Below are positions 8,699 through 17,318 of a DNA stretch of 40,973 bases, in pieces. This DNA comes from Hyphomicrobiales bacterium. Lineage in GTDB: Bacteria; Pseudomonadota; Alphaproteobacteria; Rhizobiales; Beijerinckiaceae. Below the pieces are notes generated by a model. That model was not told the DNA's origin. It did not search any database and worked only from the letters and a program-made list of their open reading frames with translations. The stretch spans positions 1 to 40,973 of the forward strand of contig JAPLOW010000201.1 in assembly GCA_026400555.1 (NCBI GenBank), written 5' to 3'. Both the position numbers and the translations under genes were made by a program. Numbering within the stretch: position 1 is the stretch's first letter; each line of letters starts with the position of its first letter.

Positions 8699-9232
8699 TC
8701 AAGGCAGCCCGGCCTTGCTGCTGCCCCTGCGCCATTCGCTTGCGAGGCTGTCATACAACAGAGCGGCCACGCCGACAACAATGGCGGCATCGGCGATGTT
8801 GAAGACATACCAGCTGAACCTGCCCCAGTGCAGATGGACGAAATCCGCGACCGCGCCATAGGCGATCCGGTCGATGACGTTGCCGAGCGCGCCTCCGATG
8901 ATCAGCCCGAGCGCCAGCGCCTCCATGCGCCGCGCCGAGCGCCTGAGCCAGAAACCCAGCCAGACCGACGCTGCGATCGACAGGACCACCAGCGCCCAGC
9001 GGCCGATGTCGCTCGTCTGCTGAAACAGGCCATAGGAAATGCCGCGGTTCCAGACCATGACGAAATCCATGAAAGGCAGAAGCTGCCATGGCCCGGTGTC
9101 TTCCAGCCGGACCACGAACAGGATCCAGAGCTTGGAGATCTGGTCTGCCACGAAGACCGCCAGCGCCGTGGCCACGCCGAAGCGTGCCACGTCGCCCGCG
9201 GCGGATGCAGGCGACGGCTCGCCGGCCATCAT
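8699..9232 (-). CDS. lspA: Lipoprotein signal peptidase (signal peptidase II)
   Basis: Inner-membrane aspartyl protease that removes signal peptides from diacylglyceryl-prolipoproteins. It is 177 aa with four hydrophobic segments. Conserved features are FVADQISKLW near the N-terminus, GNVIDRIAYGAVADF with the first catalytic Asp, and FNIADAAIVVG with the second. The ATG overlaps the ileS stop codon as ATGA, so lspA translation depends on the end of the ileS frame. This matters because ileS is disrupted upstream: ribosomes that terminate early would not reach this junction. Confidence 0.96.
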   Translation of the reverse strand: MMAGEPSPASAAGDVARFGVATALAVFVADQISKLWILFVVRLEDTGPWQLLPFMDFVMVWNRGISYGLFQQTSDIGRWALVVLSIAASVWLGFWLRRSARRMEALALGLIIGGALGNVIDRIAYGAVADFVHLHWGRFSWYVFNIADAAIVVGVAALLYDSLASEWRRGSSKAGLP

Positions 9233-12202
9233 GCCGCCGCGGCCTCGCGCTCGCGCAGCGCCTGTGCGTCACGGGGCGTGATGTCGGGGTGGGCAGGATC
9301 GGCGGTCGCGGGATCGAAATATTTCCATGAGCGAGCGCATTTGACGCCATAGGCGCGCCGGAAGACGACCGAAACGCCCTTCACCTCATCGATCCGGAAA
9401 GAATCGGCGGGTCCCTCACCGTTCTCGATCCGAATGGCAGAGGTGATCGACACCTCGGCCAGATCAACGCCGGTCAGGGCAGCCAGCAGGTCCGCATTGC
9501 TGATGAAGACCTGCGGCGCAGCCTCCAGCGACGAGCCGATGACCTTGGCGGCGCGCTGCAGTTCGAGCGCACCCGTTACGACGCGGCGGACCTTGCGCAC
9601 GGATTCCCACTTGGCATCGAGCGCATCATCGCGCCAGCCGGCTGGCAGGCTGGTGAAGGTTTCCAGATGCACGGAGCCACCGCTCTCTTTCAGTGACGGG
9701 TAACGTTCCAGCCAGGCCTCCTCTGCGGTGAAGACCAAGATCGGCGCGAGCCAGACCGTGATGCAGCGGAACAGGTGATCGACGACCGTCAGAATCCGCC
9801 GTCATGAATTGCGACAGCAGTGCGACGACCTTCTTGTAGTCATAGGCTGCGTAGGCCGCCTTGACCTGCCCGTCGAGTTCGCTGAGCCGATGCAGCATCA
9901 GCCGCTCAAGCTCGGGCATCGAGCCCATATCCGTGACGCGTTCGGCCTCATCGACATGCGCCAGCGTGCCGAGCATCCAGCGGATGGTGTTGCGCAGCTT
10001 GCGGTAGGTCTCCTGCATGTTCTTGAGGATTTCCGGCCCGATGCGCTGATCGTCAGAATAGTCGACCGAGGCGACCCAGAGGCGCAGGATGTCGGCGCCG
10101 GACTCAGCGATGACCTTTTGCGGGGCCACGACGTTGCCGAGCGACTTCGACATTTTCTGGCCCTTCTCATCCATGGTGAAGCCATGGGTGAGCACCACAT
10201 CGAAGGGCGGGCGGCCGCGCGTACCGCAGCTCTCGATCAGCGAGGAATGGAACCAGCCGCGATGCTGGTCAGAGCCTTCGAGATACATCACCGTGTCGCG
10301 CCCGCCATCGACCTTGCGCTTCGTTCCGGCGAGATCAGGGAAATGAACCGCGTCTTCCAGCACGTAGGCGTGGGTCGAGCCTGAATCAAACCAGACGTCG
10401 AGCACGTCATCGACCTTCTCGAAATCGGCTGCCCGATAGCCGAAGGGACTGAGGAAACGCGCGCCGTCGGAGCTGGCGAACCAGGCGTCGCCACCATCCT
10501 GTTCAAAGGCCTCGCCGATGGTATGGTTGACCCGCTCATCGCGCAGGATCTCGCCTTCCTTCAGGCCATGGGCCGGAAGGTCGTGCCGTGCCACGAACAC
10601 GGTGATCGGCACGCCCCAGGCGCGCTGGCGTGAGACGACCCAGTCGGGCTTGGCCTCAATCATGCCGCGGATGCGGTTCTCGCCCGAGGCCGGCACCCAT
10701 TCCGTCGCCCTGATGCCGGCCAGCGAGGCCTCGCGCAGGGTCGGCATCGCGCCGCCTGCGGCGAACGGCTTATCCATCGCGATGAACCATTGCGGCGTGT
10801 TGCGGAAGATGACCGGCTTCTTGGAGCGCCAGGAGTGCGGATACTGGTGCTTGAGGCGACCACGCGCGAACAGCCGCCCGGCGTTGATCAACGCCTTGAT
10901 CACGGCCTCGTTGGCGTCGCCCTTGTCGCCCTTGTCGGTGATGACCGAGCGGCCTTCGAAGCCGGGCGCATCCTTGGTGTAGAGCCCGTCCGGGCCGACC
11001 GTGTAGGGGATGTCGGTCGGGATCCGATGGGCGCGCAGCATCTGTTGCGTGTCCGCCCGCATCCAGATGTCGAAGTCCTCGCGGCCATGGCCGGGCGCGG
11101 TATGCACAAAGCCGGTGCCGGCGTCATCGGTCACATGATCGCCGTCGAGAAGGGGGACAAGGAAATCGTAGCCTTGGCCTGCGAGCGGATGGGCGCAGAC
11201 CGTTCCTGCCAGTGCATCGGCGGGCACATCCATGCGGCGCTCGAGCGCGACCTTGGCCTGCCCGGCGACCACTTCCGCCAGCTTGTCGGCCAGGATGTAG
11301 CGTGAGCCGGGTTGCGGACCAAAATCGCGCTCGGCCGCCGTGACTTCATACAGTCCATAACCGATCTTGTTGTTGAACGAGATTGCGCGGTTGCCGGGGA
11401 TGGTCCAAGGCGTTGTTGTCCAGATCAGGATCGAAGCAGACTGGAACAGTTCCGAGCGCGCATAAGCGCTCTCCATTGGCGCTGACCCCACGTTCCCGCT
11501 GCCCATGGTTGCAACCGGAAACGCCACCCACACCATATCACTCTGATAATCGTGATACTCGATCTCGGCCTCCGCCAGCGCGGTGCGTTCGACCACGCTC
11601 CACATCACGGGCTTGGAGCCGCGGTACAGCAGGCCGTTCATTGAGAACTTCATCAGTTCGCGCGCGATCTGGGCTTCCGCCGGATAGGTCATGGTGAGGT
11701 AGGGCTTGTCCCAGTCGCCCTCGACGCCAAGGCGCTTGAACTGCTCGCGCTGCACGCCGACCCAATGCTCGGCGAAGGCGCGGCATTCCTTGCGGAACTC
11801 GATCAGCGGCACCTCGTCCTTGTTCTTGCCCTTGGCGCGGTACTGCTCCTCGATCTTCCATTCGATCGGCAGGCCATGGCAGTCCCAGCCCGGCACATAG
11901 TTGGAGTCATAGCCCGCCATCTGCGCGGAGCGGACCACCAGATCCTTCAGGATCTTGTTGAGCGCGTGGCCAATGTGGATGTCGCCATTGGCGTAGGGCG
12001 GGCCGTCATGCAGCACGAAGCGGTCGCGGCCCCTGGCGGCCTGCCGGAGCTGGCCGTAGAGGTTGGTCGCGGCCCAGCGCTCCAGCAGGGCAGGCTCTCG
12101 CTGGGGCAGGCCAGCGCGCATCGGGAAATCGGTCTGCGGCAGGTTCAGCGTGACGGAATAGTCGCGCGCCTCACCGGCTGTGGTCTTGGGTGCATCGGTC
12201 AT
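9229..12202 (-). pseudogene. ileS: Isoleucyl-tRNA synthetase, disrupted by an internal deletion and frameshift
   Basis: Charges tRNA-Ile; normally essential. The N-terminal frame carries the HIGH-type motif ([19 protein letters not shown]) and KMSKS (residues 683-687, codons near 10142-10156). It is intact through LLSQFMTAD, then continues out of frame for about 55 codons to a stop at 9626. The correct C-terminal frame resumes at [27 protein letters not shown] and runs to the end at 9229. Between the codon for Asp (9794-9796) and the CTG of LTVV (9790-9792) a single base remains. Family members have about 26 residues here (LSAFYFDIRKDAL...), so roughly 77 nt are missing, inside the anticodon-binding domain. 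Either the assembly is wrong, or the gene is dead and another IleRS exists elsewhere. Confidence 0.9.
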
Positions 12203-12261
12203 GGGTGTTCACTGGACTGGAATGATCGGGTCAGCGCGAGGCTGGCGGCATAACGGCAATC

Positions 12262-12305
12262 CCGGCCCGTCGGCGCCCGTCACAGGGCGCGAGGGACCGG
12301 GCCGG
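12262..12305. other. GC-rich nested inverted repeat in the gap between MCP gene and ileS
   Basis: An outer 7-bp arm pair (ccggccc at 12262-12268 with gggccgg at 12299-12305) encloses a perfect 6-bp hairpin (gcgccc, loop gtcaca, gggcgc, 12273-12290). It lies in the 199-nt gap 12203-12401, about 60-100 nt before the ileS ATG on the coding strand. No run of T follows on either strand, so it is not a standard intrinsic terminator. It may be a leader structure for ileS or the end of the MCP transcript. The rest of the gap shows nothing I can assign. Confidence 0.4.
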
Positions 12306-12401
12306 TAATTCGCGAGGCTCCGGCGGATTGCCTGTGGCGCTGACACATCATGGCGCGTCCATAGCACCGCCGCGCGCGCTGCGGAAGGGCGCGCCGCCGT
12401 C

Positions 12402-14120
12402 TCAGGCAGCCTTGATGCTGGAGATGTGATGGCTGATCGCCTTGCGCAGCGTTTCGGCGGTCTCGACCACGCGGTCGGCCACCTGCTCGAGATCGGAGAC
12501 CGCGAAGGAGGTTTTGCTGGAGGCCGCGTCGACGGCGACAATGGCGTTGTTCACATCAGTGCTGGAATTGGCCGCGTCCATGATCGAGCGGGCGATCTCC
12601 TGGGTGACCGCACCCTGCTGCTCGACCGCGCCCGCGATCGAGATGGTGATCTTGTCGATGGTGGCGATGGTGTCGCCAATTCCGCCGATCGCGCCGACGG
12701 CCTGATCAGTCGCCGACTGCATTTCCTCAACCTGGCGGCGGATTTCATCGGTGGCGCGGGCGGTCTGGCTGGCGAGTTGCTTGACCTCCTGGGCAACGAC
12801 CGCAAAGCCGCGCCCGGCCTCACCGGCGCGGGCCGCCTCGATGGTGGCGTTCAGCGCCAGAAGGTTGGTCTGCTCGGCAATGCTGGTGATCAGGGTGACG
12901 ACCTCACCGATGCGGGCGCTCGACGAGGCCAGCACGCCGACAAGGCTGCGGGTCTGGTCCATGGCGCTGACGGCCTTGGCCGTGACTGAAGAGCCGCGCG
13001 AGATCTGCTGGCTGATGTCGGCAATCACGATGTTCAGTTCCTCGGCGGCGGCGGCGGCCGTGCGCACGCTTTCCGACGATCCGGAGGATGCCGTGCTGGC
13101 GGCGCCAAGCTGCCATGTCGTCATCTCGGCGGCGCCGCGCAGCTGCTCTGCACTCTGGCGCAGCATGTTGGTGGATTCCAACACGCTGGCAACGGATTCA
13201 TTGACAACCATGTTGAGTTTGCCGGCCGCTGTTTCAAGCGCACTGGAACGGCGGGCCTGCGCTTCGGTTTCACGCGCATTGTGCTGGTACATCATCGACT
13301 TCTCGATCAACGACACCCGGAGCGCCTCCAGCGAACGGGCCATGACCCCAAAGACGTCATCGCGGGTGCGGCTTTCCACGACGGTGGACAGCGGGTCCGC
13401 GCTGAGGTCATTCACCGTCCGCGCCAGCGCCGACAGGGGCCTCAGTCCCCACGTTACCATGAAAAAGCCGAGCATGGCGCCTACGCTGGCGAGCGCAACA
13501 CCGGCCAGGATGATGCCACGGTCGATCGCGTTGGCCTGGGCCGACACATCCTCGATGCGCGTGCCGACATGCAGCGCGCCGATGACATCGCCGTCCGCCT
13601 GCAGGATCGGCACGAACAGCGTGTAGTATTCCGTTCCGTAGAAGCTGCCCTGCCCTCTTGCCACCTGCGCCGCCCGCAGCTCGCGGAAAGCATGGTGCTC
13701 GGGGCCCAGCGTTTCACCGGTCGCACGGGTGTTGTCCGTCCGCCGTGTTGTGGTTGAAACCCGTTCGAATTCGCCGCGCACACGGTCCCATTTGAGCACG
13801 GCGACCGTGCCGCCGACGACGCTCGAGACCTGATCAACAAAGTGGTGATCGGAGATGTCCGGAAAGGCCGCAACACGGATACGATCCACACCCGCCGGAG
13901 AATACAGCACGTCGGTGCCGGGATAGACCGTGCGCATGAGGTGCGCGGCCAGCCGCATCGCCGTGTTCTGGGTCTGGAGAGCCTGCCGGTATATGCCATG
14001 CTCCACCGACGACACGGCCCAGGAGCTGATCGCGGCCACGCTGGCCGCCACCAGCAACGCCACACCCATCGCCATCCTGATCCGCAGGGACACGCGCGAC
14101 ATCAAGCCAACCAATTTCAT
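12402..14120 (-). CDS. Methyl-accepting chemotaxis protein with periplasmic Cache-like sensor
   Basis: A 572-aa transmembrane chemoreceptor. TM1 is about residues 17-36. A periplasmic sensor spans about 40-200 and ends with [29 protein letters not shown], the pattern of a Cache fold. TM2 is about 202-224, HAMP about 225-278, and the cytoplasmic signalling hairpin follows with the highly conserved tip [22 protein letters not shown], which binds CheW/CheA. The C-terminus (HHISSIKAA) lacks a CheR/CheB-tethering pentapeptide. A GGAG lies about 11 nt before the ATG. It sits between ribF and ileS, genes that are normally adjacent in relatives. No kinase or adaptor gene is in the window. The ligand cannot be predicted. 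Confidence 0.95.
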   Translation of the reverse strand: MKLVGLMSRVSLRIRMAMGVALLVAASVAAISSWAVSSVEHGIYRQALQTQNTAMRLAAHLMRTVYPGTDVLYSPAGVDRIRVAAFPDISDHHFVDQVSSVVGGTVAVLKWDRVRGEFERVSTTTRRTDNTRATGETLGPEHHAFRELRAAQVARGQGSFYGTEYYTLFVPILQADGDVIGALHVGTRIEDVSAQANAIDRGIILAGVALASVGAMLGFFMVTWGLRPLSALARTVNDLSADPLSTVVESRTRDDVFGVMARSLEALRVSLIEKSMMYQHNARETEAQARRSSALETAAGKLNMVVNESVASVLESTNMLRQSAEQLRGAAEMTTWQLGAASTASSGSSESVRTAAAAAEELNIVIADISQQISRGSSVTAKAVSAMDQTRSLVGVLASSSARIGEVVTLITSIAEQTNLLALNATIEAARAGEAGRGFAVVAQEVKQLASQTARATDEIRRQVEEMQSATDQAVGAIGGIGDTIATIDKITISIAGAVEQQGAVTQEIARSIMDAANSSTDVNNAIVAVDAASSKTSFAVSDLEQVADRVVETAETLRKAISHHISSIKAA

Positions 14121-14164
14121 CGCAGAACTGCTCTCCTCGGCAGCAAGGAGACTTGATCCAGTTT

Positions 14165-14181
14165 GGTTAACGAAAGGACAA
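14165..14181 (-). promoter_or_regulatory. CtrA-like half-site upstream of the MCP gene
   Basis: On the MCP coding strand the sequence TTGT-N7-TTAACC lies about 45 nt upstream of the ATG. The right half (TTAACC at 14170-14165) is a perfect match to the CtrA consensus TTAA-N7-TTAACC, while the left half matches at two of four positions. TTAA is rare in this GC-rich window. Weak on its own. Confidence 0.25.
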
Positions 14182-14210
14182 CAAATCGGCCCAACCGGCC
14201 CACGATCCGC

Positions 14211-15170
14211 TCATCCGAGCTGCCGCCTGGCCTCGGCGACATCGCGTTGCATCTGCCCGATCAGCGCGTCGACAGAATCGAACTTCTGTTCGGCGCGTAC
14301 GAAACCCGCAAAGCGCACATCGAGCACCTTGCCGTAAAGATCACCAGCGAAATCGAACAGAAAGGTTTCGAGGCGCGGGGCGCCATCGTCAAAGGTGGGA
14401 CGCCGACCAAAACTGGCGACCGCCTTGTGCCAGACATCGCCGAGCCTGACCTCGACAGCATAGATCCCGTGGCGAAGCTGATTGTCGGTGGGCAGAACCA
14501 TGTTGGCCGTAGGGAAGCCGAGCAGGCGGCCGCGCTTGTCGCCATGGACAACCTCGGCCCGGATCGTCCAGCGCCGCCCGAGCAGGAGATTGGCGGCGGC
14601 CACATCACCGTCAACGAGAGCCTGGCGGATGCGTGAGGACGAAATCACCTGCCTGGACGCGTCATGCACCGGATCAAGCGCCCGCACGGGCCGTCCGATG
14701 CGGCTGAAAATCGCTGTGAGCATTGCCACATCGCCCGACCGGGCCTTGCCGAAGGCGAAATCCGAACCCACGACCAGCGCCGCGGCATCCAGCCCCGCGA
14801 GCAGCAGATCATCGATGAAGCCCGCCGCACTAAGCGAGGCCACGTCGCGGTTGAAGGCAAGTTCCAGCACGTGAGCGCATCCGCATTCCCGCGCCAGTTC
14901 GCGCTTGATCGGAGGCGGCGTCAGGCGGAATACTGGTTGTTCGGGGCGAAACAGGGTGCGCGGGTGCGGCTCGAAGGTCAGCAGGCCGAGCGGGCGGTTC
15001 AACATGGTGGCGAGCGTCTGCCCCTCCGCCAGAAGCGCCTTATGGCCAAGATGCACGCCATCGAAATTGCCGACCGCCAGAACGCAGCCGCGCGGCGGCT
15101 CACCCTGCAGCCCTTGATCGGTCCAGGCGAGAGCTGTTGCCGTGGCCACGGGGAGTTCGTCAGTCGTCAA
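14211..15170 (-). CDS. ribF: Bifunctional riboflavin kinase / FAD synthetase RibF
   Basis: Phosphorylates riboflavin to FMN and adenylates FMN to FAD. It is 319 aa, the usual length. The N-terminal FAD synthetase (nucleotidyltransferase fold) has AVGNFDGVHLGHKALL, TFEPHPRTLF and ISSSRIRQALVDGD. The C-terminal riboflavin kinase has LLGFPTANMVLP, HGIYAVEV, ASFGRRPTFDDG and LETFLFDF. It is transcribed away from cheY across a 201-nt gap and is followed by the MCP gene 90 nt downstream. Nothing unusual in the coding sequence. Confidence 0.96.
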   Translation of the reverse strand: MTTDELPVATATALAWTDQGLQGEPPRGCVLAVGNFDGVHLGHKALLAEGQTLATMLNRPLGLLTFEPHPRTLFRPEQPVFRLTPPPIKRELARECGCAHVLELAFNRDVASLSAAGFIDDLLLAGLDAAALVVGSDFAFGKARSGDVAMLTAIFSRIGRPVRALDPVHDASRQVISSSRIRQALVDGDVAAANLLLGRRWTIRAEVVHGDKRGRLLGFPTANMVLPTDNQLRHGIYAVEVRLGDVWHKAVASFGRRPTFDDGAPRLETFLFDFAGDLYGKVLDVRFAGFVRAEQKFDSVDALIGQMQRDVAEARRQLG

Positions 15171-15262
15171 AAGCGTCTCGATCCGTCAGCAGCCGCGTGT
15201 CGGCTTCGGTGACGCGAAGCCACGCGTTCGTCAAGCCGTCAGCCGTGCGCCAGGGCTGACGC

Positions 15263-15278
15263 TTAACGCGTTATCAAC
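15263..15278 (+). promoter_or_regulatory. CtrA-like box upstream of cheY, containing a 10-bp palindrome
   Basis: TTAA-cgcgtta-TCAAC matches the alphaproteobacterial CtrA consensus TTAA-N7-TTAAC at eight of nine defined positions. It lies about 95 nt before the cheY ATG in the 201-nt ribF-cheY gap. The same bases include a perfect palindrome, taacgcgtta (15264-15273), which could instead be an operator for another dimeric regulator. CtrA controls motility and chemotaxis genes in many alphaproteobacteria, so the location is sensible. No confident -35/-10 pair was found; the rest of the gap shows nothing clear. Confidence 0.4.
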
Positions 15279-15371
15279 TCGCCTGATCTATCTCCGAACG
15301 AGCATGGGCTGCTTTCTGGTTTGCGACTCACCATTGCATGCCGTCGTCCATGAGTTCACGGAGTACGTCTG

Positions 15372-15755
15372 ATGGCCCTTGATACGTCTTTGCCGATCCT
15401 GGTTGTGGATGATTACCAGACCATGGTTCGCATCATCAAGAATCTGCTCAAGCAGCTGGGTTTTGAGGACGTCGACGACGCCGCTGACGGAACCGCCGCC
15501 CTCGCCAAGCTCAAGGAGAAGAAATACGGCCTCGTTATCTCCGACTGGAACATGGAGCCGATGACCGGCTACGAACTGCTGCGCCATGTCCGCTCGGATG
15601 ACGTCCTGCGCTCCTTGCCGTTCATCATGGTGACGGCCGAGTCGAAGACGGAAAACGTGATCGCCGCCAAGAAGGCCGGCGTAAACAATTATATTGTCAA
15701 GCCATTCAACGCCCAGACACTGAAGGCCAAGATCGAGGCCGTCGTCGGAATCTGA
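15372..15755 (+). CDS. cheY: Single-domain response regulator, CheY type
   Basis: A 127-aa receiver domain with no output domain. Asp-pair VVDDYQTM, phosphoacceptor Asp58 in VISDWNMEPMTGYELL, the switch Thr in IMVTAES, and the conserved Lys in NYIVKPFNAQTLKAKI are all present. The W and N following the Asp and the length match CheY of the flagellar-motor type. GGAG lies 8 nt before the ATG. A CheZ-like phosphatase gene follows 32 nt downstream, making a matched on/off pair. No cheA, cheW, cheR or cheB is nearby, so phosphate must come from a kinase encoded elsewhere. Confidence 0.95.
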   Translation: MALDTSLPILVVDDYQTMVRIIKNLLKQLGFEDVDDAADGTAALAKLKEKKYGLVISDWNMEPMTGYELLRHVRSDDVLRSLPFIMVTAESKTENVIAAKKAGVNNYIVKPFNAQTLKAKIEAVVGI

Positions 15756-15787
15756 CGGATCCGGCGGCCCATTCGAAAGGTGGAGCC

Positions 15788-16324
15788 ATGACGGCGTGCG
15801 GCGGTGAACAACGGCAGGCCGAACGGCCGGAGGCGGCGCGGGAACCAGGCGGCGCGGCAGCCTACATCGCCGAATTGAGGGCGGCGATCAACGGGCTGGG
15901 CCTGCTCGACCTCGCCGGACGCAAGCTCGGGACGGCTCATCTCGACATTGACGACGTCCTTGGCCAGACCCGCAAGGTCGCCGATGTCATGCTCGAAACC
16001 GCGGAATGCCTGCTTGGCAGCACCGCAACCGGGCAAGCCTACCAATCCCTGGTCGAGGAACGCATGATCGGCCTGATGGAGGCCAGCGGCTTTCAGGACC
16101 TGACGGGCCAGCGGCTTAACCGCATCGTCCATTCGCTGCACGCCATCGAGGAGCGGCTTCGCCTGTTCGCGGCACATGTCCAGGCGCAGGACGGCGAAAT
16201 CCGCCTTGGTACCCATGAACTGGTGCGCAAGTCCCGCGAGGTAGAGCAGATGCTCGCCGGCCCCGGCGCGCCAGGCGCCATGACCCAGGACGGAATTGAC
16301 GAGTTGATTCGCCTGGCGGGTTGA
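15788..16324 (+). CDS. cheZ: CheZ-like CheY-P phosphatase
   Basis: Dephosphorylates CheY-P to reset chemotaxis signalling. It is 178 aa and mostly helical. The active-site segment GFQDLTGQRLNRIV corresponds to E. coli CheZ FQDLTGQ, with the catalytic Gln at residue 108 and the supporting Asp at 104. The C-terminus MTQDGIDELIRLAG resembles the amphipathic tail by which CheZ grips CheY. It is shorter than the enterobacterial protein (about 214 aa), mainly in the N-terminal helix. AAGGTGGAG precedes the ATG. It directly follows cheY and ends 12 nt before the convergent HAD gene. Confidence 0.9.
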   Translation: MTACGGEQRQAERPEAAREPGGAAAYIAELRAAINGLGLLDLAGRKLGTAHLDIDDVLGQTRKVADVMLETAECLLGSTATGQAYQSLVEERMIGLMEASGFQDLTGQRLNRIVHSLHAIEERLRLFAAHVQAQDGEIRLGTHELVRKSREVEQMLAGPGAPGAMTQDGIDELIRLAG

Positions 16325-16336
16325 GCGCCGACGGAG

Positions 16337-17221
16337 CTACCAGCTCAGGCGCGGCATCACATAGCGCGGCCTGGCCTCCTGTGTAGCGAGCCAGGGGCCG
16401 AAACCCCGGCGCCAGTCCTCGCTGCCGACATCGGCCCAGTGAATGCCCTCGAGCAGCAGGATCGCCTCGATCCCGAACGCGTTGGCGCCGGCCACATCGG
16501 TCCGCAGCGCATCCCCGACCGCGCGGACACGGGCGAGATCGGCCCAAGCGCCCCGCACGCCTTCGGCCAGCGCCAGCGCGCGCTCGTAGACCGGGCGGTG
16601 CGGCTTGCCGGCATAGATCGCCTCGCCGCCGAGCTTCTCATAGGCCAACGCCATCGCGCCGGCGCAGGGGATCAGCCGGTCGCCGCGCTCGACAATCAGA
16701 TCCGGATTGGCGCAAATCATCATAATGCCACGCTCCGCCATGCGCGCCAGCGTGGCCGCGTAGTCCGCCGGCGTCTCGCGCTCATCGTCGGTGAAGCCCG
16801 TGCAGATACAGTAGGCGGCATCGTCCAGTCCGGCCAGTGTCATGTCGAGGCCCTTGAACAGGGTGTGATCGCGGCTAGGGCCGAGATGGAGCACCTTCTG
16901 GCCGGCGCGCTCGGTGATCAGCCCGCGCGTAACATCGCCCGAGGTGACGATGGCGTCGAAGACATCGTGCGGCACGCCAAAACCCATCATCTGGGGAATG
17001 ACATCAATCGACGGGCGCGGTGAATTCGAGACCATGACCACGGTTCCGCCGCTGGCGCGAAAACGCTGCAGGGCCGAGCAGGCGGCGGGGTGGGCGCGGT
17101 GGCCATTGTGGACCACGCCCCAGACATCGCAGATCAGCACATCGGTGCTGGCGGCAAGCCCGGCGAATCCGGACAGGAGTTCGGGCTGATCGCCCCGGCT
17201 CGCCACGGGCTGGCTCATCAT
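16337..17221 (-). CDS. HAD-superfamily hydrolase, subfamily IIA (TIGR01459-like)
   Basis: A 294-aa HAD phosphohydrolase of the NagD-like IIA class. Motif I is ICDVWGVVHNG (nucleophile Asp in DVWG), motif II is VVMVSNSPRP, motif III is AGKPHRPVYERAL, and motif IV is AVGDALRTDVAGANAFG. The cap inserts between motifs II and III, as in class IIA. Its relatives lie near ribF in many Rhizobiales, which fits this location. The substrate is not established. Two Met codons open the frame, and either could be the start. Confidence 0.9.
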   Translation of the reverse strand: MMSQPVASRGDQPELLSGFAGLAASTDVLICDVWGVVHNGHRAHPAACSALQRFRASGGTVVMVSNSPRPSIDVIPQMMGFGVPHDVFDAIVTSGDVTRGLITERAGQKVLHLGPSRDHTLFKGLDMTLAGLDDAAYCICTGFTDDERETPADYAATLARMAERGIMMICANPDLIVERGDRLIPCAGAMALAYEKLGGEAIYAGKPHRPVYERALALAEGVRGAWADLARVRAVGDALRTDVAGANAFGIEAILLLEGIHWADVGSEDWRRGFGPWLATQEARPRYVMPRLSW

Positions 17222-17318
17222 CGTTCCTCAAGGCTCGTTGCGGGCCGGGCGTCGGCGCCACCAAAGCGACGCTGCAGTGGCCGAGAGCGCCCGGATCGTC
17301 AAGTGCCGCCGGCCCGGC

